DNA of 64,000 nt, taken from Streptomyces endocoffeicus. GTDB lineage: Bacteria > Actinomycetota > Actinomycetes > Streptomycetales > Streptomycetaceae. Shown here one piece after another: positions 34,873 to 41,742 of this stretch. The stretch lies in NCBI RefSeq assembly GCF_016741935.1, contig NZ_JAERRG010000007.1, forward strand, positions 186,001 through 250,000. Reading direction: 5' to 3'. Made by a program: the position numbers and the translations under genes. The notes under the pieces are model-generated. The model worked only from the letters and a program-made list of their open reading frames with translations, was not told the DNA's origin and did not search any database. Position 1 is the first letter of the stretch; each line of letters starts with the position of its first letter.

Positions 34873-34894
34873 AATCAAGCACGCTTGCATGATT
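34873..34894. promoter_or_regulatory. TetR-type operator candidate upstream of the catabolic operon
   Basis: CAAGCACGCTTG (34876-34887) is a palindrome with five-base arms, inside AATCA...TGATT outer arms (34873-34877 and 34890-34894). It lies about 105 bases before the first gene of the operon that encodes its own TetR regulator. Such CAAGC/GCTTG palindromes are common TetR operators in actinomycete lipid operons. Confidence 0.65.
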
Positions 34895-34914
34895 CAGCCG
34901 GTTGAGACGGCCCG

Positions 34915-34946
34915 TCAGGGCGCGCTGACATCAGGGCGCGCCGACA
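34915..34946. repeat. 16-bp direct tandem repeat
   Basis: TCAGGGCGCGCTGACA (34915-34930) is followed by TCAGGGCGCGCCGACA (34931-34946), between the operator and the 3' end of the FAD/Fe-S dehydrogenase gene. Confidence 0.88.
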
Positions 34947-35016
34947 GCTGGGCCGGTCGGCTCGATGAGGTGTGTGGCTCGGCCGACCAGCCCCCGGCAA
35001 CCGCGACCGGCTCGCC

Positions 35017-37932
35017 TTACGGCAGCCGCTCCGCCAGGACCTCGGCCAGGTGGCGGCCCTTCCGGCCCGCCAGCTGGGTGAGTTGGGTGCGGCAGGAGTA
35101 GCCGTCCGCCAGGACTTCGGTGCCGGGGTCCGCGGCCCTTACGGATGGCAGCAGTTGCTCCTCGGCGCAGGCCGCCGAGACCTCGTAGTGGCCGTCCTCG
35201 AAGCCGAAGTTGCCCGCCAGGCCGCAGCAGCCGCCGCTCAAGGTGCCGGTAAGGCCGGCGCGTTCGCGGAGGCGGCGTTCGGCGGTGTCGCCCAGGACGG
35301 CGTGCTGGTGGCAGTGGGTCTGGCCGACGACGGGGCGGTCGATCCTAGGGGGCTGCCAGTCGGGGGCGTACCGCTCCAGTGTCTGGGCGAACGTCGAGAC
35401 GGACTCGGCGAGGCGCGCGGCGCGCGGGTCGGTGGTGAGGAGTTCGGGGAGGTCGGTGCGGAGGGCGGCAGTGCAGCTGGGTTCGAGGCCGACCACCGGG
35501 AGCCCGGCGTCCAGGGCCGGGGCCATGACGTCCAGGGTGCGCCGCATGACCGTGCGGGCGCGGTCGAGCTGACCGGTGGAGACCCAGGTCAGCCCGCAAC
35601 AGACGGGCTTCGGCGGGACGACCACCCGCAGTCCGGCCGCCTCCAGCACGGCGACCGCCGACCGGCCGACGGACGGGGAGAGGTGGTTGGTGAAGGTGTC
35701 GGGCCAGAGGACGACGGTCCGTCCGTGCTCGGGCCGTCCCGGTTCGGATACCGGTGGGGCTCCTGTCTCGCGTGCCGCTACCCGCCCGGCTCCGGTATCG
35801 CGTGCCGCCACCCGCCCGGCCCCCGCCTCGCGTGCCGCCTCGCGGACCCGGTCGCGCCACCACCTCGTGAAGGGCTCGTGGGCCAGTTCCGGGATGTCGC
35901 GTTCGGGGGCGATGCCGCCCAGGCGTTTGGCCAGGGTGGCGAGTGGGCTCACCCCGGCCAGCGCGTTGGCCGCCGGGGCCGCCCGCAGGAGGGACGCCGC
36001 GCGCAGCCACAGCGGGAGCCAGCCCATCGAGTAGTGGGCGGCGGGGCGCAGCCTGCCCTCGTAGTGGTGGTGCAGGAACTCCGCCTTGTAGGTGGCCATA
36101 TCGACCTCCACCGGGCAGTCGCTGCGGCAGCCCTTGCAGGACAGGCACAGGTCGAGCGCGTCCCGTACCTCCTCCGAGCGCCAGCCGTCCTGGACGACCT
36201 CGCCCGCGAGCATCTCGTGCAGCAGCCGGGCGCGGCCGCGGGTGGAGTGCTTCTCCTCGCCGGTGGCGCGGTACGACGGGCACATCACGCCGTCGCCGGA
36301 CACCGACTCGTTACGGCACTTGGCGACGCCCACACAGCGCCGGACGGCCGCCGAGAAGTCGCCCTTGTCGTGCGGATAGCCGAACTCGACATCCACCGGC
36401 CGCCTCGGCAGCGGATCGAAGCGCAGGTTCTGGTCCAGGCGCTGGGGGCGGGCCAGGACGCCGGGGTTGAGGCCGCCCTCCGGGTCCCACAGGTCCTTGA
36501 AGCGGGAGAAGAGGCCGACCATCTCCGTCCCGTACATGCGCGGCAGCAGCTCGGCGCGGGCCAGGCCGTCGCCGTGTTCGCCGGAGAGCGAGCCGCCGTG
36601 GGCGACGACGAGATCGGCGAGGTCGGCGGAGAAGGCGCGGAAGACCCGGATGCCGGGCTCGGTCAGCAGGTCGAAGTCGATACGGACGTGGATGCAGCCG
36701 TCCCCGAAGTGCCCGTACGGCGTGCCGCGCAGCCCGTGCTGGGTCATCAGGGCGCGGAAGTCGCGCAGATACGCGCCGAGCCGGGGCGGCGGCACCGCGC
36801 AGTCCTCCCAGCCGGGCCAGGCCTCGCTGCCGTCGGGCGTCCGGGTGGCGGTGCCGGAGGCGTCCTCGCGCACCCGCCACAGGGCGCGCTGTCCGGCCGG
36901 GTCGGCGACCACGGTGTGGTCCGTGGTGGCCTCGGCGGCGGCGCGGGCCACCTCCTGGGCGCGGGAGAGCGCCTCCTCGCGGGTGGCGCCGCCGACCTCG
37001 ACGAACAGCCAGGCGCCGCCCTTGGGCAGCCCGGTCGTCCCGGCGACCAGGTCGGCGGCCATGCCCTCGACGGTCAGCGGACCGTACGGCAGCAGGGTGT
37101 GCGCGGCCTCGGCCGCCGCGCTCTCATCGGGGTAGCCGAGCACGGCGAGGGCGCGGGCGCCGGGCGCCTCCACCAGCCTTACGGTCGCCTCGGTCACCAC
37201 GCCGAGGGTGCCCTCGCTGCCGGTGAGGGCGCGCGCGAGGTCGGCGTTCTTCTCGGGCAGCAGCTCGTCCAGGGCGTAGCCGGAGATCCGGCGGGGCAGC
37301 TCGGGGAAGCCGGTGCGCAGCAGGGCCAGATGCTGGCCGGCCAGGGACCGTATGCCGTCACGGAGCCGGGCGGGCAGGTCGTGGAGACCCTGGGCGGCCC
37401 GCACCCGCTCCCCGCCGTAGGTGAGGACGTCCAGCTCGTGGACGTTGTCGGCGGTGGTGCCCCAGGCCACGGAGTGGGAGCCGCAGGAGTTGTTGCCGAT
37501 CATGCCGCCGAGGGTGCAGCGGCTGTGGGTGGACGGGTCGGGGCCGAACGTCAGCCCATGGGCGCCGGCCGCCGTACGGAGGTCGTCGCAGATCACGCCC
37601 GGCTGGACGACGGCGGTGCGCCGCTCGGGGTCGAGCGAGAGGATGCCGCGCATATGGCGGGTGAAGTCGAGGACGATACCGAGCCCGGTGGCCTGGCCCG
37701 CGATCGAGGTCCCGCCGCCGCGCGCGACCACCGGCACCCCGCGCTCCCGGCAGACGGCCAGCACCGCCGCCACATCGTCGCCGTCGCGGGGCGCGACCAC
37801 CCCGGCGGGGACCCGCCGGTAGTTCGACGCGTCCATGGTCATCAGGGCCCGGCTCGCCGTATCGAAGGAGACGTCCCCGCGAACGGCTCGTCGCAGCGCC
37901 TGCTCCAGCTCGTCTGCCTGGTGATCAGCCAT
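35017..37932 (-). CDS. FAD- and Fe-S-binding D-2-hydroxy-acid dehydrogenase (GlcD/GlpC fusion)
   Basis: A 971-residue fusion. The N-terminal FAD domain (about 40-260) has VPVVARGGGTSIAGQATG and MIGNNSCGSHSVAWGTTADN; the substrate half (about 270-520) ends in GHFGDGCIHVRID and LSGEHGDGLAR. Then come an Fe-S module with CLSCKGCRSDCPVEVD and two cysteine-rich CCG-type domains (PVCCGLTW and GGCCGLAGNFGFED). It resembles bacterial D-lactate or D-2-hydroxyglutarate dehydrogenases that pass electrons to quinone at the membrane. A linker near residue 700 holds a 27-bp tandem repeat (GAGRVAARDT, GAGRVAARET). The start is uncertain between ATGs at 37932 and 37941. Confidence 0.9.
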   Translation of the reverse strand: MADHQADELEQALRRAVRGDVSFDTASRALMTMDASNYRRVPAGVVAPRDGDDVAAVLAVCRERGVPVVARGGGTSIAGQATGLGIVLDFTRHMRGILSLDPERRTAVVQPGVICDDLRTAAGAHGLTFGPDPSTHSRCTLGGMIGNNSCGSHSVAWGTTADNVHELDVLTYGGERVRAAQGLHDLPARLRDGIRSLAGQHLALLRTGFPELPRRISGYALDELLPEKNADLARALTGSEGTLGVVTEATVRLVEAPGARALAVLGYPDESAAAEAAHTLLPYGPLTVEGMAADLVAGTTGLPKGGAWLFVEVGGATREEALSRAQEVARAAAEATTDHTVVADPAGQRALWRVREDASGTATRTPDGSEAWPGWEDCAVPPPRLGAYLRDFRALMTQHGLRGTPYGHFGDGCIHVRIDFDLLTEPGIRVFRAFSADLADLVVAHGGSLSGEHGDGLARAELLPRMYGTEMVGLFSRFKDLWDPEGGLNPGVLARPQRLDQNLRFDPLPRRPVDVEFGYPHDKGDFSAAVRRCVGVAKCRNESVSGDGVMCPSYRATGEEKHSTRGRARLLHEMLAGEVVQDGWRSEEVRDALDLCLSCKGCRSDCPVEVDMATYKAEFLHHHYEGRLRPAAHYSMGWLPLWLRAASLLRAAPAANALAGVSPLATLAKRLGGIAPERDIPELAHEPFTRWWRDRVREAAREAGAGRVAARDTGAGRVAARETGAPPVSEPGRPEHGRTVVLWPDTFTNHLSPSVGRSAVAVLEAAGLRVVVPPKPVCCGLTWVSTGQLDRARTVMRRTLDVMAPALDAGLPVVGLEPSCTAALRTDLPELLTTDPRAARLAESVSTFAQTLERYAPDWQPPRIDRPVVGQTHCHQHAVLGDTAERRLRERAGLTGTLSGGCCGLAGNFGFEDGHYEVSAACAEEQLLPSVRAADPGTEVLADGYSCRTQLTQLAGRKGRHLAEVLAERLP

Positions 37933-38082
37933 GCCCTCCATGGTCCACGGCGAGGCGGCCATTGAGAATGTCCAATTCCGATTCATGCCCGCTTCATGGT
38001 CAGCATGCATGACCTGTGCATGGCCCGTACACGGACGCTTCACAGCCTCGGCGCATGGCCGCTTCATGGTCGCCATGCATGG
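37933..38082. other. Upstream region of the dehydrogenase gene, ATGGCC-rich
   Basis: About 150 bp with repeated GCATG and CATGG words (37985-38082) and no supported gene. It merges into the tandem repeats at 38083. Confidence 0.4.
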
Positions 38083-38177
38083 CCCGCATGGCCTGCGTGG
38101 CCTGCGTGGCCTGCGTGGCCCGCATGGCCGCCTTAAGGCCGCCCCCGCATGGCCCGCATGGCCGCCTTAAGGCCGCC
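38083..38177. repeat. 9-bp tandem array and two 25-bp copies with a palindromic core
   Basis: CCCGCATGG/CCTGCGTGG 9-bp units run at 38083, 38092, 38101, 38110 and 38119. A 25-bp block is repeated perfectly at 38119-38143 and 38153-38177, each with the palindrome GCCTTAAGGC. Confidence 0.93.
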
Positions 38178-38201
38178 ATGTTCCGTGATCGGCCCCTTTA
38201 C

Positions 38202-38281
38202 CGGCACACCCTCCATACCGGCACATCCTCCATATCGGCACATCCTCCATATCGGCACATCCTCCATATCGGCACATCCTC
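38202..38281. repeat. 17-bp minisatellite upstream of serC
   Basis: CGGCACATCCTCCATAT (17 bp) repeats at 38202 (two mismatches), 38219, 38236, 38253 and partly 38270. It ends about 85 bp before the serC start. There are no spacers, so it is not a CRISPR array. Confidence 0.95.
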
Positions 38282-38353
38282 GCGCGTCAACAGGATGTGG
38301 ACATACCGTCTCACCCGCTGGACGGACGGTCGGACCGCGGCGGCCGACGGATT

Positions 38354-38366
38354 AGGCTTCGGCTCG
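38354..38366 (+). promoter_or_regulatory. Probable leaderless promoter of serC
   Basis: TAGGCT at about 38354-38359 lies seven bases before the GTG at 38366 and no ribosome site is present, the usual picture of a leaderless Streptomyces transcript. Confidence 0.45.
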
Positions 38367-39484
38367 TGGCTGAGATCCGGATTCCCGATGACATCAAGCC
38401 CGCCGACGGACGCTTCGGCTCGGGCCCCTCCAAGGTGCGCACCGAGGCGCTGAGCGCCCTGGCCGCGACCGGAAGCTCCCTGCTGGGCACCTCCCACCGC
38501 CAGGCCCCGGTCAAGAACCTCGTCGGCGCCGTACGCGAAGGGGTGCGCGAGCTCTTCCAACTCCCGGAGGGGTACGAGGTCATCCTGGGCAACGGCGGCT
38601 CCACCGCCTTCTGGGACATCGCGACCCACGGGCTGATCGACACCAAGTCCCAGCACCTGTCCTTCGGCGAGTTCTCCTCGAAGTTCGCCAAGGCGGCGAA
38701 GCTGGCGCCGTGGCTCGAGGAGCCCACGGTGATCACCTCCGACCCCGGCACCCACCCGGAGCCGCGCGCCGAGAGCGGCACGGACGTCTACGCCTACACC
38801 CACAACGAGACCTCCACCGGTGTCGCCATGCCCATCCAGCGGGTGGCCGGCGCCGACGAGGGCGCGCTGGTGCTGGTGGACGCCACCTCCGGGGCGGGCG
38901 GTCTGCCGGTCGACATCGCCGAGACGGACGTCTACTACTTCGCGCCGCAGAAGTCCTTCGCGGCCGACGGCGGCCTGTGGATCGGCGTCTTCTCGCCCGC
39001 CGCGCTGGAGCGCGCCGCCCGGATCCACGCCTCCGGCCGGCACGTCCCCGAGTTCTTCTCGCTGCCGACCGCGATCGACAACTCGCTGAAGAACCAGACG
39101 TACAACACCCCGGCGCTGGCGACGCTCTTCCTGCTGGACGACCAGCTGAAGTGGATCAACGGCCAGGGCGGTCTGGACTGGGCGGTGCGCCGCACCGCGA
39201 CCTCCTCGCGCACGCTGTACGGCTGGGCCGAGGAGTCCAAGTTCGCCACCCCGTTCGTGGCCGACCCGGCCAAGCGGTCGCAGGTCGTCGGCACGATCGA
39301 CTTCAACGAGGAGATCGACGCCGCAGCGGTCGCCAAGGCACTGCGGGCCAACGGCATCGTGGACACCGAGCCGTACCGCAAGCTGGGCCGCAACCAGCTG
39401 CGGGTGGCGATGTTCCCGGCCGTCGACCCGGCGGACGTCGAGGCCCTGACGGCGTGCGTGGACTACGTCATCGACCACCTCTGA
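38366..39484 (+). CDS. serC: Phosphoserine aminotransferase
   Basis: A 372-residue PLP enzyme that converts 3-phosphohydroxypyruvate and glutamate to phosphoserine. It is of the actinobacterial type with the N-terminus VAEIRIPDDIKPADGRFGSG. The PLP lysine is in YYFAPQKSFAADGG. Other markers are EVILGNGGSTAFWDIA and AYTHNETSTGVAMPIQRV. The GTG at 38366 is chosen from the family N-terminus; a longer in-frame start at 38297 would run into the minisatellite. It is alone on its strand, followed by a strong hairpin. Confidence 0.95.
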   Translation: MAEIRIPDDIKPADGRFGSGPSKVRTEALSALAATGSSLLGTSHRQAPVKNLVGAVREGVRELFQLPEGYEVILGNGGSTAFWDIATHGLIDTKSQHLSFGEFSSKFAKAAKLAPWLEEPTVITSDPGTHPEPRAESGTDVYAYTHNETSTGVAMPIQRVAGADEGALVLVDATSGAGGLPVDIAETDVYYFAPQKSFAADGGLWIGVFSPAALERAARIHASGRHVPEFFSLPTAIDNSLKNQTYNTPALATLFLLDDQLKWINGQGGLDWAVRRTATSSRTLYGWAEESKFATPFVADPAKRSQVVGTIDFNEEIDAAAVAKALRANGIVDTEPYRKLGRNQLRVAMFPAVDPADVEALTACVDYVIDHL

Positions 39485-39495
39485 GGACTCGCTCC

Positions 39496-39546
39496 GCACG
39501 CGAAGGGGCCCGCGGCCGGTGACCGGCCGCGGGCCCCTTCGCGTGC
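39496..39546. terminator. Perfect 24-bp stem, bidirectional terminator
   Basis: Bases 39496-39519 are the exact reverse complement of 39523-39546, with a TGA loop. It starts twelve bases after the serC stop and also faces the convergent gene ending at 39607. Confidence 0.9.
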
Positions 39547-39556
39547 GCTGACGACC

Positions 39557-39616
39557 AGCCCCGGGCTCAGCTCCGCAGCCCCGGGCTCAGCTCCGCAGCC
39601 CCGGGCTCAGCTCCGG
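39557..39616. repeat. 20-bp unit x3 triplicating a stop codon
   Basis: AGCCCCGGGCTCAGCTCCGC is repeated at 39557, 39577 and 39597. Each copy holds a TCA; the used stop of the minus-strand gene is in the third (39607-39609). The period of 20 puts the others out of frame. Confidence 0.95.
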
Positions 39617-40611
39617 CGGAAGAGCTTGCGCAGGCCGAGGAACACCACCAGCGCGCCGACGAACGTGAGCCCGGCCTTGACCAGGTTGCCGTTCTTCTCG
39701 CCGTCGGTCAGCTTGCCGTCGACGCGGTCGGAGTACTCACCGTTCTTCTTCTGCTCCTTCGCGGTGGCGTCCGGCAGCAGCTCCCCGCCCAGGTCCACCG
39801 GCGTCACCTTGGAGCCCGCGCCCTCGGTGCCGTACATGAGCGTGCCGCCGTCCGGGGTGAAGGTCACCGACTCGCCCTGCCGCTGGAGCGGCAGCCCCGG
39901 CTCCTCCTCCAGCCGCGTCGGCTTTCCGTTCCGCCAGCGGTACTCGGCGGCCGAGAAGTAGCCGCGGAGCACCAGCCGGGTGCCGTCCGGGGAGAACGCC
40001 CCGTCCGTGACCTCCATGTCGATGTCGGAGACCCGCTGGAAGACATTCACCCCCGAGGGGCTCAGCGTGGTCGGTCCGGCGTACAGCCCGCCGTCCTCGT
40101 CGCTCTTGCTGGCAATGTAGACACGGCCCGTCTTGGGATGGACCATCAGCGCCTCGGCGTTGCGCGGCCCGCCCTGGTACTTGACGGTGAACTGGGTCGC
40201 GGTGACGGTGGTGTCCTTCAGCTGCTTCGGCTCCGGGAAGCGGTAGATCCACACATGGGACCACTGACCGCCCAGGTTGTCGCCGATATCGCCGACGTAG
40301 ACATTGCCGTCCGGCCCTATCGAGATCGCTTCCACATCGCGGGGATCCCCTATGCCGCGCAGGGTGACCCGCGCGACCGTCTTCCCGGTCCTGCCGTCCA
40401 CGGCATAGATGTACGGGCCGTCCGAGCTGTCGTTGTGCGTCCAGTAGACGCCGGGGTGGAGACGGCTCGCGGCGAGGCCGCTGGACTCGGTGATCCGTGG
40501 ATCCTGGATCGTGAAGGGAGACGGCGACGACGAGTCGTCGGCGGCGGCCGGGGCGGCTGCGGACACGGCCAGCAGCGCGGCGGCACCAAGTACGAACGGA
40601 AGCGGACGCAT
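39607..40611 (-). CDS. Secreted beta-propeller protein with C-terminal membrane anchor
   Basis: A 334-residue exported protein. A signal peptide (MRPLPFVLGAAALLAVSAAA, cleavage near PAAADD) precedes a WD/NHL-like propeller with blades such as YIYAVDGRTGKTVARVTLRG, EAISIGPDGNVYVGDIGDN and VTFTPDGGTLMYGTEG. A C-terminal helix (VKAGLTFVGALVVFLGLRKL) and basic FRRS tail anchor it, with the propeller outside the cell. The function is unknown; the SSGLAASRLHPGVYWTHNDS start is common in uncharacterised Streptomyces propellers. Confidence 0.85.
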   Translation of the reverse strand: MRPLPFVLGAAALLAVSAAAPAAADDSSSPSPFTIQDPRITESSGLAASRLHPGVYWTHNDSSDGPYIYAVDGRTGKTVARVTLRGIGDPRDVEAISIGPDGNVYVGDIGDNLGGQWSHVWIYRFPEPKQLKDTTVTATQFTVKYQGGPRNAEALMVHPKTGRVYIASKSDEDGGLYAGPTTLSPSGVNVFQRVSDIDMEVTDGAFSPDGTRLVLRGYFSAAEYRWRNGKPTRLEEEPGLPLQRQGESVTFTPDGGTLMYGTEGAGSKVTPVDLGGELLPDATAKEQKKNGEYSDRVDGKLTDGEKNGNLVKAGLTFVGALVVFLGLRKLFRRS

Positions 40612-40742
40612 GGGCCCAAGCCTGCCATCCCGCCGGGGGCGTCCGGCGCCGGAACCACGCCGAGGGCCCCCTCCGGCCACGCACGGCTTCCGGTCCGGGC
40701 ATGCCTGGCCTTCCGCCCGCGCCTGACTCCATGATCAAGCCG

Positions 40743-40777
40743 GACTTCCGTGATCGCGCATGACTTCCGCGATCACG
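40743..40777. promoter_or_regulatory. Direct and inverted repeat, operator candidate
   Basis: GACTTCCGTGATCGCG (40743-40758) and GACTTCCGCGATCACG (40762-40777) form a direct repeat. TGATCGCG (40751-40758) and CGCGATCA (40768-40775) also form a perfect 8-bp inverted repeat with a 9-bp spacer. They lie between the divergent genes at 40611 and 40944. Confidence 0.55.
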
Positions 40778-40779
40778 GG

Positions 40780-40943
40780 CAGATAACGTCTGTCAATTAT
40801 TTGTGCGGGCGACCACCCCGAAATAACCCCGAGATTATTTGACCTCATCCGAGGATTATTTCGGCGAGAAATTTATCGGTCATTGACGGCATAGCGGGCG
40901 GCGGCATTGCAATGCAGAAAGGCCCCGCTTACGGTCTGAGCTC
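40780..40943 (+). promoter_or_regulatory. AT-rich promoter region of the four-helix membrane protein gene
   Basis: Unusually AT-rich for this window. ATTATTT occurs at 40796-40802, 40834-40840 and 40855-40861; TTGACC follows the second copy. The whole tract is probably a strong promoter or protein-binding site for the gene at 40944. Confidence 0.45.
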
Positions 40944-41495
40944 ATGAGCGAATACAGCCAGTCCTCTTATGCGCAAACCGCGCCGCCTACGCATTCCGCC
41001 GGTGCCCCGAACCATGGCGCGGCACCGGCCGCGCCGTCCAAGAAGATCGCGATCTTCGCGATCGTCGGCTCGGTCATCGCGCTGGTCGGCTCCATGGTGA
41101 ACTGGGTGATCTCCGACGCCGAGGGCGCCACCGGGGGCATCAAGGGCATCGACGGCGACGGCATCATCACGCTGATCATCGCCCTGGTCGCGGCGATCCT
41201 GTTCATCGCCGCCATGGCCACCAAGAAGGCGGCGCTCTACCTGGTCGGCGGCGTTCTGGGGCTGGCCATGGCCATTGTCGCGGTCATCAACATGGCGGAC
41301 ACCGAGCGGCTGGTCGTCCAGAAGCTGAAGGACGAGGAGGGGGTGTCGCAGCAGGTCGCGGAGAAGGCTGCGGAGCAGGCCGCGAAGCTGTACGACATGA
41401 CCGCGGGACCGGGGCTCTACATGGTCCTGGTCGGCGCACTGATGGCCCTCGCGCTCGGCGTTCTCGGCTTTATGAAGTCCCGCGCCGCCCGGTAA
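40944..41495 (+). CDS. Small four-helix membrane protein
   Basis: A 183-residue protein. A Ser/Gln/Pro-rich cytoplasmic leader of about 32 residues is followed by helices IAIFAIVGSVIALVGSMVNW, IITLIIALVAAILFIAAMA, ALYLVGGVLGLAMAIVAVI and YMVLVGALMALALGVLGFM. Between helices 3 and 4 is an amphipathic stretch (VSQQVAEKAAEQAAKLYD). I recognise no family. It lies alone between an AT-rich promoter and a clear terminator, so it is a single-gene transcript. Confidence 0.78.
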   Translation: MSEYSQSSYAQTAPPTHSAGAPNHGAAPAAPSKKIAIFAIVGSVIALVGSMVNWVISDAEGATGGIKGIDGDGIITLIIALVAAILFIAAMATKKAALYLVGGVLGLAMAIVAVINMADTERLVVQKLKDEEGVSQQVAEKAAEQAAKLYDMTAGPGLYMVLVGALMALALGVLGFMKSRAAR

Positions 41496-41593
41496 TCCGA
41501 AAAGACCGGTCGCATTCGGCGACCATACTCAGCGGCCCTCTCCGGCGATCATGCTCGATTGAATTCCGACCGGAGCCGCGAAACCCCAAAGAC

Positions 41594-41631
41594 GCCCGCT
41601 TTTTGACCGCACGGGGGGCCAAAAAGCGGGC
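41594..41631 (+). terminator. Rho-independent-like terminator
   Basis: GCCCGCTTTTTG (41594-41605) pairs with CAAAAAGCGGGC (41620-41631) across a 14-base loop, followed by TTTCGGGTTTT. It lies about 100 bases after the membrane protein stop. Confidence 0.85.
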
Positions 41632-41705
41632 TTTCGGGTTTTCCACAGGGAATTCCCGGCCGGGAACCTGCCGCCGCCGATGACCGGGCACCCGGCCCAC
41701 CCCCC

Positions 41706-41738
41706 TTGATTAGAGCGCACTCCAACGGCTTGGCTGAT
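41706..41738 (+). promoter_or_regulatory. MerR-type promoter/operator of the aldo/keto reductase
   Basis: TTAGAGCGCACTCCAA (41710-41725) is an imperfect palindrome (six of eight pairs) overlapping a -35-like TTGATT (41706-41711). A -10-like TGGCTGAT follows about 19 bp later, just before the ATG. A long spacer holding a dyad is the MerR-family layout. Confidence 0.5.
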
Positions 41739-41742
41739 CCCC

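Noticed and set aside
34972..37965. A 997-codon plus-strand frame opposite the FAD/Fe-S dehydrogenase
   Set aside because: Same codon-register artefact; the minus strand shows clear FAD and Fe-S motifs.
38202..38281. Possible CRISPR array
   Set aside because: Units of 17 bp are directly adjacent with no spacers and no cas genes are in the window.
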